From an uncultured Eubacteriales bacterium (GTDB lineage: Bacteria > Bacillota > Clostridia > Peptostreptococcales > Anaerovoracaceae): a DNA stretch of 64,000 nt. The notes under the pieces were generated by a model. That model searched no databases. It was given only the letters and a program-made list of their open reading frames with translations, and was not told where the DNA came from. Where the stretch lies: positions 176,795 to 240,794 of the forward strand of contig CADABZ010000001.1 of the NCBI GenBank assembly GCA_902786355.1. The letters are read 5' to 3'. Shown here piece after piece: positions 7,027 to 16,357 of the stretch. Position 1 is the stretch's first letter, and every line of letters starts with the position of its first letter. Both the position numbers and the translations under genes were made by a program.

Positions 7027-8580
7027 CTACTTGCGTATGATATCTCTTGCAGCCGGGAGACCGTATGCACTTTCTGCGGAGTGTGCACCGTCTATGATCG
7101 CATACTGCAGCACGTCTGTGGCAAGAGCTGCGAAAGCGTCAAAATTCACTTCCTGCGTGCATGTCGACATAACGAATATCGTGTCGCCGTCAAGCGTGGT
7201 GTGAACCGGCTTGATCGCTCTGGCATAAGCATCATGGAGTATGGATGCAAGCTTGTTAGCCTGTGACTTTGTGATGATGGCATTGGTAATTACGCATGAT
7301 ATCGTAGTGTTGAAAGCGATATCGTAACCCATGTCCGCCTTATCCTCAGGACTCAGGCGGAATTCGTCATCTTCCTCCTCAGCAGCATCACTCTGAGCAT
7401 CTTCTGCTGCAGCCTCTGTTTCCTGCGGCTGGACTTCAGCTGCTGTCTGTTCAGGCTCTGCAACTGCAGGTTCAGGTTCTGGCTCCGGAATCACTTCAGA
7501 AGCTTCTACAGCCGCTTCTGCTTCAGCTGCATATTCATGAGGCTGAATGTCAGCTTCTGTCTGCTCAGGCTCTGCTGCTTCCGGTTCAGGTGCCGGCTCC
7601 GGAATTGCTTCAGGAGCTTCTGCAGCTGCATATGATTCCTGCAGGTACAGATCTTCCGGATGCTCTACCTGTTCATATGATGGCTCAGGAGCTTCAGCTG
7701 TTACTGCCATTTCCTGAGTTTCTTCAGCCTGTTCTGCTTCTGCCAGCTGAGACTGCTCAAGCTGATATGATGCCATCAGAGCTCTTGCTATATCTTCCTT
7801 CTCATTGCCTGTGCTCTCCGGCTCAGGTTCTGCTGTAGTCCTTGACTCTTCTTCAGCCATACGGCGTATATCGTATATATCAAGATCAGGCTGCGACTCC
7901 GGATGTATCATGCCCTTGAGGACTTTGACAGTTCCCTGGATCTCAGTTCCGCCCTGGCTTCTGAGACCAGCTATGATATTTCCTGCTCCGTTGTAGATAT
8001 CTGCACATGCATTGACAGCTGATATAGCACCGACCTGGATAAGGTCATCTCCGCAAGCAAAAGTTCCGAGTCCGGTCTTCATAGCTCTTTCCATGCCGAG
8101 CATCTTTCCGACTGATGCTCCTGTGCCGGCTCCGTGATTGCCTGCTTCAAAAATATCGGCATACGCATTCTCAACAGCCTGTCTGCCCATATCGACGTCA
8201 GGGAAAACATCACTCCGTCCGACCTGCAGATCGAAAAGTGATGCACCTGTTATGATAGGAACTGCAACATCTCCCACTCTGAAGCCTACTCCTCTTTCTG
8301 CGAGTGATCTCATTACTCCTGAAGCAGCTTCAAGGCCGAAGGCAGAACCGCCGCTGAGTACAACGGCATTGATTTTCTCTACGGTGTTTTCCGAACGGAG
8401 AAGATCGGTCTCTCTTGTTGCCGGAGCTCCGCCCCGTACATCTACTCCTGCTACTGCGCTGTCTTCTGCGATGACGACTGTGACTCCGGTACCGGCTTCA
8501 GCGTCTTCTGCATTTCCCAGCCTGAATCCTTTGATTTCACTGATGTCGATCTTTTTTAGTTTCATTTCTGGCATCCCCAT
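7027..8580 (-). CDS. P1/S58-family self-processing aminopeptidase with a long Ala/Glu/Pro-rich insertion
   Basis: Member of the P1 peptidase family (DmpA/BapA type, Ntn-hydrolase fold), which cleaves itself into two chains; the new N-terminal Ser or Thr is the nucleophile. The N-terminal part has FRLGNAEDAEAGTGVTVV, VLSGGSAFGLEAASGV and GAGTGASVGK. The C-terminal part starts at about residue 419 with MGYDIAFNTTISCVITNA, the region holding the predicted cleavage site and nucleophile. Between them, residues of about 246-418 (longest frame) are a low-complexity insertion rich in Ala, Glu and Pro, absent from typical members of about 320-350 residues. It holds two imperfect repeats with PEPEAAEPEQT and PEPAVAEPEQT. 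The start is uncertain: ATG at 8580 (GGAAA upstream), 8574 and 8565 are all possible. No signal peptide is seen. Confidence 0.85.
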   Translation of the reverse strand: MGMPEMKLKKIDISEIKGFRLGNAEDAEAGTGVTVVIAEDSAVAGVDVRGGAPATRETDLLRSENTVEKINAVVLSGGSAFGLEAASGVMRSLAERGVGFRVGDVAVPIITGASLFDLQVGRSDVFPDVDMGRQAVENAYADIFEAGNHGAGTGASVGKMLGMERAMKTGLGTFACGDDLIQVGAISAVNACADIYNGAGNIIAGLRSQGGTEIQGTVKVLKGMIHPESQPDLDIYDIRRMAEEESRTTAEPEPESTGNEKEDIARALMASYQLEQSQLAEAEQAEETQEMAVTAEAPEPSYEQVEHPEDLYLQESYAAAEAPEAIPEPAPEPEAAEPEQTEADIQPHEYAAEAEAAVEASEVIPEPEPEPAVAEPEQTAAEVQPQETEAAAEDAQSDAAEEEDDEFRLSPEDKADMGYDIAFNTTISCVITNAIITKSQANKLASILHDAYARAIKPVHTTLDGDTIFVMSTCTQEVNFDAFAALATDVLQYAIIDGAHSAESAYGLPAARDIIRK

Positions 8581-8639
8581 AGACAATAAATTTCCATATT
8601 TTTATTTATTGTACCATATTCTAAATATATTTTCTCAAT

Positions 8640-8800
8640 AAAAAACCCGGAATACCGTTAAGCCATTAATTGACGCCCTATCGTTAACTGATAAGGTGGG
8701 TACTTCCTGAGCATGGTTTCTGTAGTCCACTCATTGGAGGCTGTACATAATACTTCCGCATCGGAATCCCTTTAAGAAAGTGTAGGTTCAATTAAAGATA
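8640..8800 (-). ncRNA. ssrS: Structured non-coding RNA, possibly 6S RNA
   Basis: Between yebC and the peptidase gene is a stretch with no reading frame but clear RNA structure on the minus strand. Ends pair over a long range: TTAATTGA near 8796 with TCAATTAA near 8665, extended by CCTA with TAGG. Inside are a TTCCG-ATG-CGGAA hairpin, GCCTCCAATGAGTGGACTACAG and GGAAGTACCCACCTTATC. The 3' end runs into a small CGG/CCG hairpin and a six-T tract. A closed rod with internal bubbles, about 160 bases long and ending in a T tract, resembles Firmicute 6S RNA, the regulator that binds sigma-70 RNA polymerase. The 6S name rests on memory of family patterns and needs a covariance search; that this is a structured RNA is better supported. 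Confidence 0.5.
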
Positions 8801-8861
8801 CTCAACGCATATCCCAGGAAATGGGATCTATGCCATATGCTGCGTGGTGCAGCTGATATTA

Positions 8862-9581
8862 TCAGTCAAGATCCAGATCGCAGTTGAAGTAGACCTTCTG
8901 AACGTCGTCATTGTCCTCAAGGGAAGTGATCAGCTTGGTCAGTGACTTGACTGCACTGTCGTCTGATACGTTTGCTTCCATTGAAGGGATCTGCTCGACC
9001 TCTGCTTCAACGATCTCATATCCGGCATCCTTGATAGCCTGATGTACGTCATTGAAAGCAGATGGCTCTGTTCTGATCTCAAAGTTGTCTTCGTTGACGA
9101 TCATATCGTCAGCGCCGGCATCGAGAGCTACCATCATTACTTCATCCTCATCAAGATCTTCTGAGTCGATGATGATAACGCCCTTGCGTGAGAACATATA
9201 TGAAACGCAGCCAGGTGTTCCGAGATTTCCGCCATTCTTATCAAATACGGATCTTACAAATGAAGCTGTCCTGTTCTTGTTGTCTGTCAGAGCTTCTACG
9301 ATAACAGCTACTCCGCTTGGACCGTAACCTTCAAACTGAAGCTCTTCATAGGATTCGCCGCCGAGTTCTCCGGTACCCTTCTTGATGGCTCTGTTGATGT
9401 TGTCGTTAGGCATTCCTATCGACTTTGCCTTGTCGATTGCTACTCTGAGTGAAGGGTTGAATTCAGGATCTCCGCCGCCCTTGGCTGCTACGATGATCTG
9501 TCTTGAATACTTTGTAAACATTGCAGAACGCTTAGAGTCCTGCGCTGATTTTCTGTTAGCTATTGTTCCATGTCTGCCCAA
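8862..9581 (-). CDS. yebC: YebC/PmpR-family regulatory protein
   Basis: YebC proteins act in the cytosol as transcriptional regulators or, from recent work on relatives, as factors helping ribosomes through proline-rich stretches. This 239-residue copy has the family start GRHGTIANRKSAQDSKR, then FTKYSRQI, RVAIDKAKSIGMPNDNI, EGYGPSGVAV and NGGNLGTPGCVSYMF. The start is taken as TTG at 9581: it gives the typical MGRHGTIA N-terminus and has AAAGGAGG 8 bases upstream. An alternative GTG at 9590 overlaps that ribosome site. It follows the giant activase gene after 48 bases and may be cotranscribed with it. Confidence 0.93.
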   Translation of the reverse strand: MGRHGTIANRKSAQDSKRSAMFTKYSRQIIVAAKGGGDPEFNPSLRVAIDKAKSIGMPNDNINRAIKKGTGELGGESYEELQFEGYGPSGVAVIVEALTDNKNRTASFVRSVFDKNGGNLGTPGCVSYMFSRKGVIIIDSEDLDEDEVMMVALDAGADDMIVNEDNFEIRTEPSAFNDVHQAIKDAGYEIVEAEVEQIPSMEANVSDDSAVKSLTKLITSLEDNDDVQKVYFNCDLDLD

Positions 9582-9629
9582 TGGAGACACCTCCTTTGAT
9601 ATCTGTTTCTGTTCTTCTCTTACAGTATA

Positions 9630-12600
9630 CTACTTAGACTCAGTTTCTTCAAGATTCTTGAAGGCTGTGGACATCATAAGCTTGATCCGGTTGAGCTGAT
9701 TGACATTCGATGCACCAGGATCATAATCGATCGCAACTATGTTGGCTTTCTCGTCGTACTGTCTGAGCGCCTTGAGCATGCCCTTGCCGGCTACATGGTT
9801 AGGCAGGCAGGCAAAAGGCTGCAGACACAGGATGTTTTTGACGCCTGAATCGATAAGGTCAACCATCTCGCCGGTAAGCAGCCATCCTTCTCCGCACTGG
9901 TTTCCTACCGAGATGAACCTCTCTGCATTGGCGGCAGTCTCTTCGATATGAGCATCAGGTACGAACCTCTTGCTCTGCTCGCAGGCCTGCCTTGCGTATT
10001 TGCGGTAGGATTCAATGAAGCTTATCATTACCTTGTTGATAACCATCGACTTCCATGTCCCCGAAAGATTGTTGTAATTGTATATCTTATTGAGGAACCC
10101 GTATTCGAAGAAGTCTATGAATGAAGGTACGACAGCTTCTCCGCCTTCTTCTTCGATAGTCTCAACGAGGTTGTTGTTCGCGTTCGGATGGTATTTTACA
10201 AGTATCTCTCCGACAATGCCGACTCTCGGCTTGACTACATCCTCATGGATCGGGATGCTGTCAAAATCTCTGACTATAGCAAAGAGATTCTTTTTGAACT
10301 CTTTCTTGCTGAGATCCATGGAGTTGCGTACGATCTTGTCAAACCATGAATCCATGACAGACTGCGCGCTTCCCTTCTCTATCTCGTAAGGTCTGATCCT
10401 GTAGAGACATTTCATCATAAGGTCTCCGTACAGAGCTCCATATACAAGTGAAAGAGCCAGTCTTGGCGTTATGCTGAAGCCCGGGTTTCTCTCGAGTCCT
10501 ACCATATTGAATGATATGACAGGGATCTGCTCCATACCGAGGTCTTTGAGGGCTTTTCTGAGAAGAGCTACGTAGTTGCTCGCCCTGCATCCTCCGCCTG
10601 TCTGGGACATGAAGACACCGGTCTTGCGCAGGTCATATTTACCTGACTTGAGAGCATAGATTATCTGACCGAGAGTGACGATAGTAGGATAGCATGCGTC
10701 ATTATTAACATAACGAAGGCCTTCTTCCTCGGATTCTTTTGTAACTGCAGGAAGCAGGACAGCGTTATAGCCGGCTGCCCTCATTACAGGCTCAAAGTAC
10801 TGGAAATGTATAGGCGACATCTGCGGTACGAGGAGCGTGTAGCCGTCATTTCTCATCTCTTTTGTGAAGAGTTTGCGCTTATATGGCTTATTGATCCTGC
10901 GGGATTTAGTTCCGAGCTTATCTCTTTCCTCAAGAGCTGCCTTGAGTGATCTGATACGGATCTTGGCTGCTCCGAGGTTAGCGCCTTCATCTATCTTGAG
11001 GACAGTATACAGCTTGTTGTTCTGCTGGAGAAGCTCATCCACCTCGTCAGTAGTTACAGCATCAAGTCCGCATCCGAAGGAGTTGAGCTGTATGACCTCA
11101 AGGTCATCTCTCTGACCTGCATATACAGCTGCCTTATAGAGTCTTGAATGATATACCCACTGGTCGAGGATACGGAGCGGTCTTTCGGTCCTGACCTTCC
11201 AGCTTACGGAGTCCTCTGAGAGGACTACCATATCCTGCTGCACTACGAGCTCATCGATTCCGTGGTTGATCTCAGGGTCGATATGATAAGGTCTTCCCGA
11301 AAGGATGATCCCCTTCTTATGGTGCTCTTCCATATATCTGAGAGCTTTTTCGCCCTCGCCAGCAACCATCTTCTTGTATGCTATCTGGGCATTGCGGGCG
11401 GCTCTGAGAGCATGGCTTATCTCAAGAGTGTCCGTACCGATGCCGTAGAGGCTGTAATCTCTTTCATCCTCGCCGAGATGATAGCTTTCGACTATGTTCT
11501 CAGAGCTGCTTATGTCTACCTTTCTGGATCCGGAGAAGAACTTGGTCATCTCCATGATGAAGCGGTCATCGTTATCGTACGGAACGAAAGGATGATAGAA
11601 TTCCACGTTATTATCGTAGAAATAATCAGCCATGTTCTTGTCGATGACTTCCGGATATGTCGCAACTACAGGACAGTTGTAATGATTCGGAGCTTTCGAA
11701 TCCTCTACCGCCTCGTAATTGATCGATGGATAGAATATGCGCTTGACACCGTTTTCAACAAGCCATTTTATATGCCCGTGAACGAGCTTGGCCGGGTAGC
11801 ATGCGGTATCTGACGATATAGTATCCATACCGCTTGTATATATCTCTTTGCTGCTTGCAGGGCTTATGATGACTCTGAAGCCGAGCTTTGAGAAGAAAGC
11901 ATGCCAGAACGGATAGTTCTCATACATGTTGAGAACCCTCGGAATACCGATAGTGCCGCGCTTGGCCTCTTCTTCAGTGAGTACCGGTCTGTCGAAGAGA
12001 AGCTTTGCTTTTGTCTTGTACAGATTAGGAAGATCTGATTTTGCAGTTACGTGGCCTGCACCTCTCTCACATCTGTTTCCGGTGATATATCTGCTGCCAT
12101 CTGAGAATTTAGATATGGTCAGAAGGCAGTTGTTGCCGCATCTTCCGCATCTTGCGTTGGATGTTGTGACAGTGAAGCTGTCGACCTGATCAAGAGGCAG
12201 AACAGTAGAAACTTCGCCTTCCTTATAGTCATTGCATGCAACGATAGCTGCTCCGAAAGCACCCATAAGGCCTGAGATCTCCGGTCTGACAACGTTTTTG
12301 CCGAGGATTATCTCAATGCTTCTGAGCACTGCTTCATTGAGGAATGTGCCGCCCTGAACGACGATATGATCACCAGTCTCCTCAGTGTTTCTGAGTTTGA
12401 TGACCTTATAGAGCGCATTCTTGATAACTGAATAAGACAGTCCTGCAGAGATATCTGCAATAGATGCACCTTCCTTCTGTGACTGTTTTACCTTGGAATT
12501 CATGAAAACAGTGCATCTGGTGCCGAGATCGACCGGCCTTTCAGACTTGAGCGCTTCCCTCGCAAAACCAGGAACTGTCATGTTCACGGATTTTGCATAG

Positions 12601-13958
12601 GTCTCGATGAATGATCCGCAGCCGGATGAACATGCCTCGTTGAGCATGATGCTGCTTATGGCGCCGCCTTTGATCTTCATGCACTTCATATCCTGTCCGC
12701 CTATGTCGAGGATAAAAGTAACACCAGGCATGAACTGCCTTGCAGCCATGAAGTGCGCCATCGTCTCGATCTCGCCGTCGTCTATTCTGAAGGCTGCTTT
12801 GACAAGGCCCTCGCCATATCCGGTGACGACAGATCTTCCGATATATGCATCCTCAGGAAGCTGTGAGTAGATCTCCTTAAGCACATTTCTGACAACGTCA
12901 AGCGGATCGCCTTCGTTATTCTGATAGTGTTCGTATATGAGTTCTTTGCGCGAATTGATGACTGCAGCCTTGGTTGTAGTCGATCCTGCATCAATACCGA
13001 GGAATACAGGGCCGCTTGCCTTGCTCATTTCGCCTCTGACGATCTTAGCTGAGGCATGTCTCTTCCTGAAAGCTTCGAGTTCCTCCTCGCTGCTGAAAAG
13101 AGGCTGCAGATACTTGGTGTCTGAGACATCCTGCGGATCGGCATTTCTTAGCTTGTCCGTAAGATCAGAAAGCCTGATGACAGGTTCGTTTTCAGCAAGA
13201 TAAGCCGCCCCGAGAGCTACGAAGAATTTCGCATTATCAGGGAAGATGATGTTTTCGTCCTTAAGATCAAGAGTCTCTATAAATCTCCTGCGAAGCTCAG
13301 AGAGATATTCGAGCGGTCCACCGAGGAACGCCACGTTGCCCCTGATCGGGTGTCCGCATGCAAGGCCGGATATCATCTGATTGACGACAGCCTGGAATAT
13401 AGAAGCTGCGATATCAGAAGTCTTCGCTCCGTCATTGATAAGAGGCTGTATGTCTGTCTTGGCAAAAACTCCGCATCTTGATGCGATAGGATATATGATC
13501 GAATAGTCCTTTGCCGCTTCGTTGAGTCCGCCTGCATCAGTATTGAGGAGCACAGCCATCTGATCGATGAAAGCTCCTGTTCCGCCTGCGCATGTTCCAT
13601 TCATTCTCTGTTCAACAGAAGAGCCATAGAAAGTGATCTTGGCGTCTTCTCCTCCGAGTTCTATGGCAACATCTGTCTGCGGGATCAGCTTTTCTACAGC
13701 ATTGCTGCAGGCTACTACTTCCTGTTCAAATTTGATCTCAAAAAGATTTGCAAGTGAAAGCCCTCCGGAACCGGTTATTACCGCCTTAAGCTCCAGATCT
13801 CCTCTTTCGGCTTTCAGTTCTTCGAGAAGCTCGCCGACTTTCTCGAAGACATTTGACATATGCCTTTCATATTTCGAATAGACTATATTGTCCTGCCCGT
13901 CGATAAGAACGAGCTTTACCGTTGTTGAACCAACGTCAATACCAAGTCTTAGTTCCAT
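9630..13958 (-). CDS. Giant acyl-CoA dehydratase activase (two ASKHA domains plus dehydratase-like region)
   Basis: A 1442-residue cytosolic Fe-S ATPase of the BcrAD/BadFG/HgdC activase superfamily, long architecture. Two ASKHA ATPase domains lie in tandem: residues about 1-290 (GIDVGSTTVKLVLI, CAGGTGAFIDQM, SRCGVFAKTD) and 315-580 (GIDAGSTTTKAAVI, CSSGCGSFIETYA, GTRCTVFMNSK). The paired cysteines would hold the bridging [4Fe-4S] cluster. A cysteine-rich segment (CGRCGNNCLL, NRCERGAG) follows near 610-635, then a DUF2229-type region with FYPSINYE and, toward the C-terminus, HgdB-like blocks such as NNDACYPTIVTLGQ and SQTGGGCRASNY. Known short activases use ATP to drive electrons into dehydratases or double-cubane reductases. 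The role of this long form is not established; it may supply the reductase at 2405-3556. Confidence 0.88.
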   Translation of the reverse strand: MELRLGIDVGSTTVKLVLIDGQDNIVYSKYERHMSNVFEKVGELLEELKAERGDLELKAVITGSGGLSLANLFEIKFEQEVVACSNAVEKLIPQTDVAIELGGEDAKITFYGSSVEQRMNGTCAGGTGAFIDQMAVLLNTDAGGLNEAAKDYSIIYPIASRCGVFAKTDIQPLINDGAKTSDIAASIFQAVVNQMISGLACGHPIRGNVAFLGGPLEYLSELRRRFIETLDLKDENIIFPDNAKFFVALGAAYLAENEPVIRLSDLTDKLRNADPQDVSDTKYLQPLFSSEEELEAFRKRHASAKIVRGEMSKASGPVFLGIDAGSTTTKAAVINSRKELIYEHYQNNEGDPLDVVRNVLKEIYSQLPEDAYIGRSVVTGYGEGLVKAAFRIDDGEIETMAHFMAARQFMPGVTFILDIGGQDMKCMKIKGGAISSIMLNEACSSGCGSFIETYAKSVNMTVPGFAREALKSERPVDLGTRCTVFMNSKVKQSQKEGASIADISAGLSYSVIKNALYKVIKLRNTEETGDHIVVQGGTFLNEAVLRSIEIILGKNVVRPEISGLMGAFGAAIVACNDYKEGEVSTVLPLDQVDSFTVTTSNARCGRCGNNCLLTISKFSDGSRYITGNRCERGAGHVTAKSDLPNLYKTKAKLLFDRPVLTEEEAKRGTIGIPRVLNMYENYPFWHAFFSKLGFRVIISPASSKEIYTSGMDTISSDTACYPAKLVHGHIKWLVENGVKRIFYPSINYEAVEDSKAPNHYNCPVVATYPEVIDKNMADYFYDNNVEFYHPFVPYDNDDRFIMEMTKFFSGSRKVDISSSENIVESYHLGEDERDYSLYGIGTDTLEISHALRAARNAQIAYKKMVAGEGEKALRYMEEHHKKGIILSGRPYHIDPEINHGIDELVVQQDMVVLSEDSVSWKVRTERPLRILDQWVYHSRLYKAAVYAGQRDDLEVIQLNSFGCGLDAVTTDEVDELLQQNNKLYTVLKIDEGANLGAAKIRIRSLKAALEERDKLGTKSRRINKPYKRKLFTKEMRNDGYTLLVPQMSPIHFQYFEPVMRAAGYNAVLLPAVTKESEEEGLRYVNNDACYPTIVTLGQIIYALKSGKYDLRKTGVFMSQTGGGCRASNYVALLRKALKDLGMEQIPVISFNMVGLERNPGFSITPRLALSLVYGALYGDLMMKCLYRIRPYEIEKGSAQSVMDSWFDKIVRNSMDLSKKEFKKNLFAIVRDFDSIPIHEDVVKPRVGIVGEILVKYHPNANNNLVETIEEEGGEAVVPSFIDFFEYGFLNKIYNYNNLSGTWKSMVINKVMISFIESYRKYARQACEQSKRFVPDAHIEETAANAERFISVGNQCGEGWLLTGEMVDLIDSGVKNILCLQPFACLPNHVAGKGMLKALRQYDEKANIVAIDYDPGASNVNQLNRIKLMMSTAFKNLEETESK

Positions 13959-14039
13959 ATCAGATCTCTGTCCCCTTCAGTCTGAAATATATTACTAACA
14001 TTTGATCTTGAACTTCATTCGTTCAATGCAAAAAAACCA

Positions 14040-14362
14040 AATAAGAAACGGGCAGACTATAAGCCGGGTTCTGTATTTGACGATCATCCATCTAGCACTG
14101 CGGTTGCCCGCAGCATCAAGCGACTCACCTTCGGGCGGGTACGGGCCGCACCCACAGATGCCCTTCTCAGTCTTGCTCCGGATGGGGTTTACACGGCTGC
14201 TGTGTCTCCACAGCACCGGTGAGCTCTTACCTCACCATTTCAACCTTACCACGGCATTACCCGTTTCGGCGGAATGTTTCTGTTGCACTTTCCCTACAGT
14301 TACCTGCGGCGGACCTTTCCTCATGCCATACGGCACGCGACCGTCTGGTCTACCCATTTCCA
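14040..14362 (-). ncRNA. rnpB: RNase P RNA, bacterial type A
   Basis: Catalytic RNA that trims the 5' ends of tRNA precursors. On the minus strand the P1 helix strands GAAATGGGTAGAC (14348-14360) and GTCTGCCCGTTTC (14045-14057) pair over 13 bp. In between are GAGGAAAGGTCC, GGGAAAGTGCAACAGAAA, AAGGTTGAAATGGTGAGGTA with AGAGCTCACCGG, and near the 3' end AACAGAACCCGGCTTATAG-like sequence, all conserved landmarks. This layout is type A, as in Clostridia rather than Bacilli. A T-rich tract (GGTTTTTTT) follows at the 3' end, and a near-consensus promoter lies just upstream. Confidence 0.97.
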
Positions 14363-14376
14363 TATATACCTAGATA

Positions 14377-14404
14377 ATTATATTCGGCAGGAATATTTTT
14401 TCAA
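14377..14404 (-). promoter_or_regulatory. Promoter of rnpB
   Basis: On the minus strand TTGAAA (14399-14404), a 16-base spacer and TATAAT (14377-14382), placing the start near 14368, a few bases before the P1 helix. The rest of 14405-14502 holds a weak TTCAGG/CCTGAA hairpin after the YkvI gene and nothing else I can name. Confidence 0.82.
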
Positions 14405-14502
14405 CATTTTAATTTGTATCTTAGCGCTCTCTATATACTGCTGATAAGTCTTTCAGGCCCATTTATCCTGAAGGCGATAATTTTATATGTGCTGAAAAGA
14501 CT

Positions 14503-15552
14503 TTATGATCTGTTCCTGTGAGCCTGCCTTAAGAAATTGATTATGATGAATACTATGAACAGCAGTCCTATGTATCCCTGTGCTGAATACAGGAATTCCA
14601 CAAGTTTTCTGAAGCCTGCCAGCCCGATAAGGAATCCGGCAACTGCGCCTCCGATTATTATGTATTTCTTGACACTGCTGTTGCTGAGCTTGGTGCTGAA
14701 GCCGTAGTATGTGCTGGCGCCTGTCGAATACACTGCTCCATACAGTACTATCGCGTATATGATGTTCAGTACCGGTGACAGTCTGGCGGAAAATCCCAGC
14801 ATCGGAAGATCAAGGGATGATGAGAATGCCATATCTGTCAGAAGTGCTCTGAGAAGAAGTATAGTAAGTCCTCCGAGACAGAGTGTTCCCAGTACAGCTC
14901 CTGTATACGCATTCCTGCTGTCTCTGGCATTGATGGCGCAGCTGCCGGCCATAGTTGTCATGCCAAGGGCGTTGTAAGCCATGAATACGAGTGCTGATAC
15001 TGGCCAGTTTGGTGACATTCTTCCCGGCCTGTATCCTGTGACTGCTCCGCTCTGTTCGAAGTCTGCTCTGATCGTCAGAAGTATGGTAATGACGCCGATA
15101 ACGAAAAGTACAGGCACAAGCAGTCTGAATACCTTCGAGACTCTCTCAAAATCCCCAAGCACGGTGATGATGCACAGAAGAGCTATGATCGCTCCTCCTA
15201 TGGCTTTGCTGACCCCGAACTGCTGATACAGAAGCGAGCCGCCTGCTGCTGTCATGGCGATGATCATGGTGTAGTATATTATGGCCATTGTCCAGCCTAT
15301 AACTTCATCGATCACGCTGTTGTCGAAAGGCGATATCAGCTTTCCGAGGTCTGCGCTCCCCTTGCTTCTGGCTATATAAGTCAGCATCAGTGCAAGAGCC
15401 ACAAAGCAGATCGTGCTGAAGACAACTCCGTAATAGCCTTTCGGGCCGAACACGCCAAAATACTGCCAGCATTCGCGGCCTGATGCGAAGCCGGCTCCCA
15501 TTATCACACCTATATAAAGCGATGTTATCTCTATAAAACTGAGTTTCTTCAT
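14503..15552 (-). CDS. YkvI-family multi-spanning membrane transporter
   Basis: A 349-residue integral membrane protein with about ten hydrophobic helices. The N-terminal TSLYIGVIMGAGFASGRECWQYFG block, with an unwound-helix glycine motif and GRE, is typical of the YkvI family (COG3949) in the amino acid/sodium symporter (APC/LeuT-fold) group. Substrates of these carriers are not known. The C-terminal helices end in a short basic tail (RQAHRNRS). It lies 42 bases behind trmK, so it may be the last gene of the rpoD operon, and 140 bases before rnpB. No strong ribosome site is visible; TTTGATGAA upstream of the ATG is weak. Confidence 0.8.
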   Translation of the reverse strand: MKKLSFIEITSLYIGVIMGAGFASGRECWQYFGVFGPKGYYGVVFSTICFVALALMLTYIARSKGSADLGKLISPFDNSVIDEVIGWTMAIIYYTMIIAMTAAGGSLLYQQFGVSKAIGGAIIALLCIITVLGDFERVSKVFRLLVPVLFVIGVITILLTIRADFEQSGAVTGYRPGRMSPNWPVSALVFMAYNALGMTTMAGSCAINARDSRNAYTGAVLGTLCLGGLTILLLRALLTDMAFSSSLDLPMLGFSARLSPVLNIIYAIVLYGAVYSTGASTYYGFSTKLSNSSVKKYIIIGGAVAGFLIGLAGFRKLVEFLYSAQGYIGLLFIVFIIINFLRQAHRNRS

Positions 15553-15594
15553 TTCATCAAAGATTCATGCGATCGTCCGGAGCAGCTTCCGTCA

Positions 15595-16308
15595 TCATTC
15601 TGACAGCAGGCTGATAAGATATTGTCTGTCCTTACTGAGTCTTTCTGCAAGGTACGTTGAATCTGTCCTGCTCCTTGAAAGATTCTCTATCTGCTCCTCA
15701 AGACTGCTTATCTTCCAGGATATACGTTTCTCAGCCAGCGACCTGTCTGCTGAGACAAGCTGAGGCGGATATTTCCACCTGATATCGTCCTCAGGATACG
15801 GAGGTTCTCTTCTCTCTTCGCCGCAGCAAGGCACAGCAGTGATTATCTCACATACGAACTTGCCTTCCGGCGCGAGGTCTTCATCAACAATATCCCAGCC
15901 GTTAGTGTACAGAAAATATCTGAGGTTGCCTGAATGCTTTCGGGGCTGCATGATGATCTTGCTGTAAGACATGCTCTTGTCAGGATCAGCCGCAAGTATG
16001 CCGGAAATGGTGATCCCTCCAAGGCCTCCGATAATGATATCATCCACTTCGGCCGGCTCTATAGTGGAAAGTCCGTCTCCGACCCTGAAGCAGTCATCGC
16101 CGGCGTGCAGACCTGCGATCTTAAATGTCACTTTTGCTTTCGCGAGTGAGCCTTCGCTTATATCCGACATTATCACAGACGGAGAAATATTATTCTTAAC
16201 CAGAAGCATAGGCACATATCCGTGGTCTGTGCCTATATCTGCAGCAGATTCACCGGGTGATACCTTCTCTGCAATTTTGTATATTCTTTTGCTTAGTCTG
16301 AAAGCCAT
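15595..16308 (-). CDS. trmK: tRNA (adenine-22 N1)-methyltransferase
   Basis: SAM-dependent Rossmann methyltransferase of 237 residues that makes m1A22 in tRNA. The SAM-binding block AADIGTDHGYVPMLLV, the second strand IMSDISEGSLAKA and the family-specific DDIIIGGLGGITISGIL and LRYFLYTNGWDIVDEDL are all present. A coiled-coil-like C-terminal tail follows, as in the family. The start has AGGAG 5 bases upstream. The rpoD-trmK neighbourhood (yqfN position in Bacillus) supports the call. A strong hairpin separates it from rpoD. Confidence 0.92.
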   Translation of the reverse strand: MAFRLSKRIYKIAEKVSPGESAADIGTDHGYVPMLLVKNNISPSVIMSDISEGSLAKAKVTFKIAGLHAGDDCFRVGDGLSTIEPAEVDDIIIGGLGGITISGILAADPDKSMSYSKIIMQPRKHSGNLRYFLYTNGWDIVDEDLAPEGKFVCEIITAVPCCGEERREPPYPEDDIRWKYPPQLVSADRSLAEKRISWKISSLEEQIENLSRSRTDSTYLAERLSKDRQYLISLLSE

Positions 16309-16357
16309 AAGTACTCCTGTTCTGTTAGGAAGTAATGATCTCCGGTCCGCAGCAATG

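Noticed and set aside
8690-8715. T-box-like motif (AAGGTGGGTACTTCC) on the plus strand
   Set aside because: Wrong strand relative to any downstream synthetase gene, and the surrounding pairing fits a minus-strand RNA better.
9630-13958. Two genes (separate activase and dehydratase) misread as one
   Set aside because: The frame is continuous over 1442 codons and this long architecture is known in the activase superfamily.
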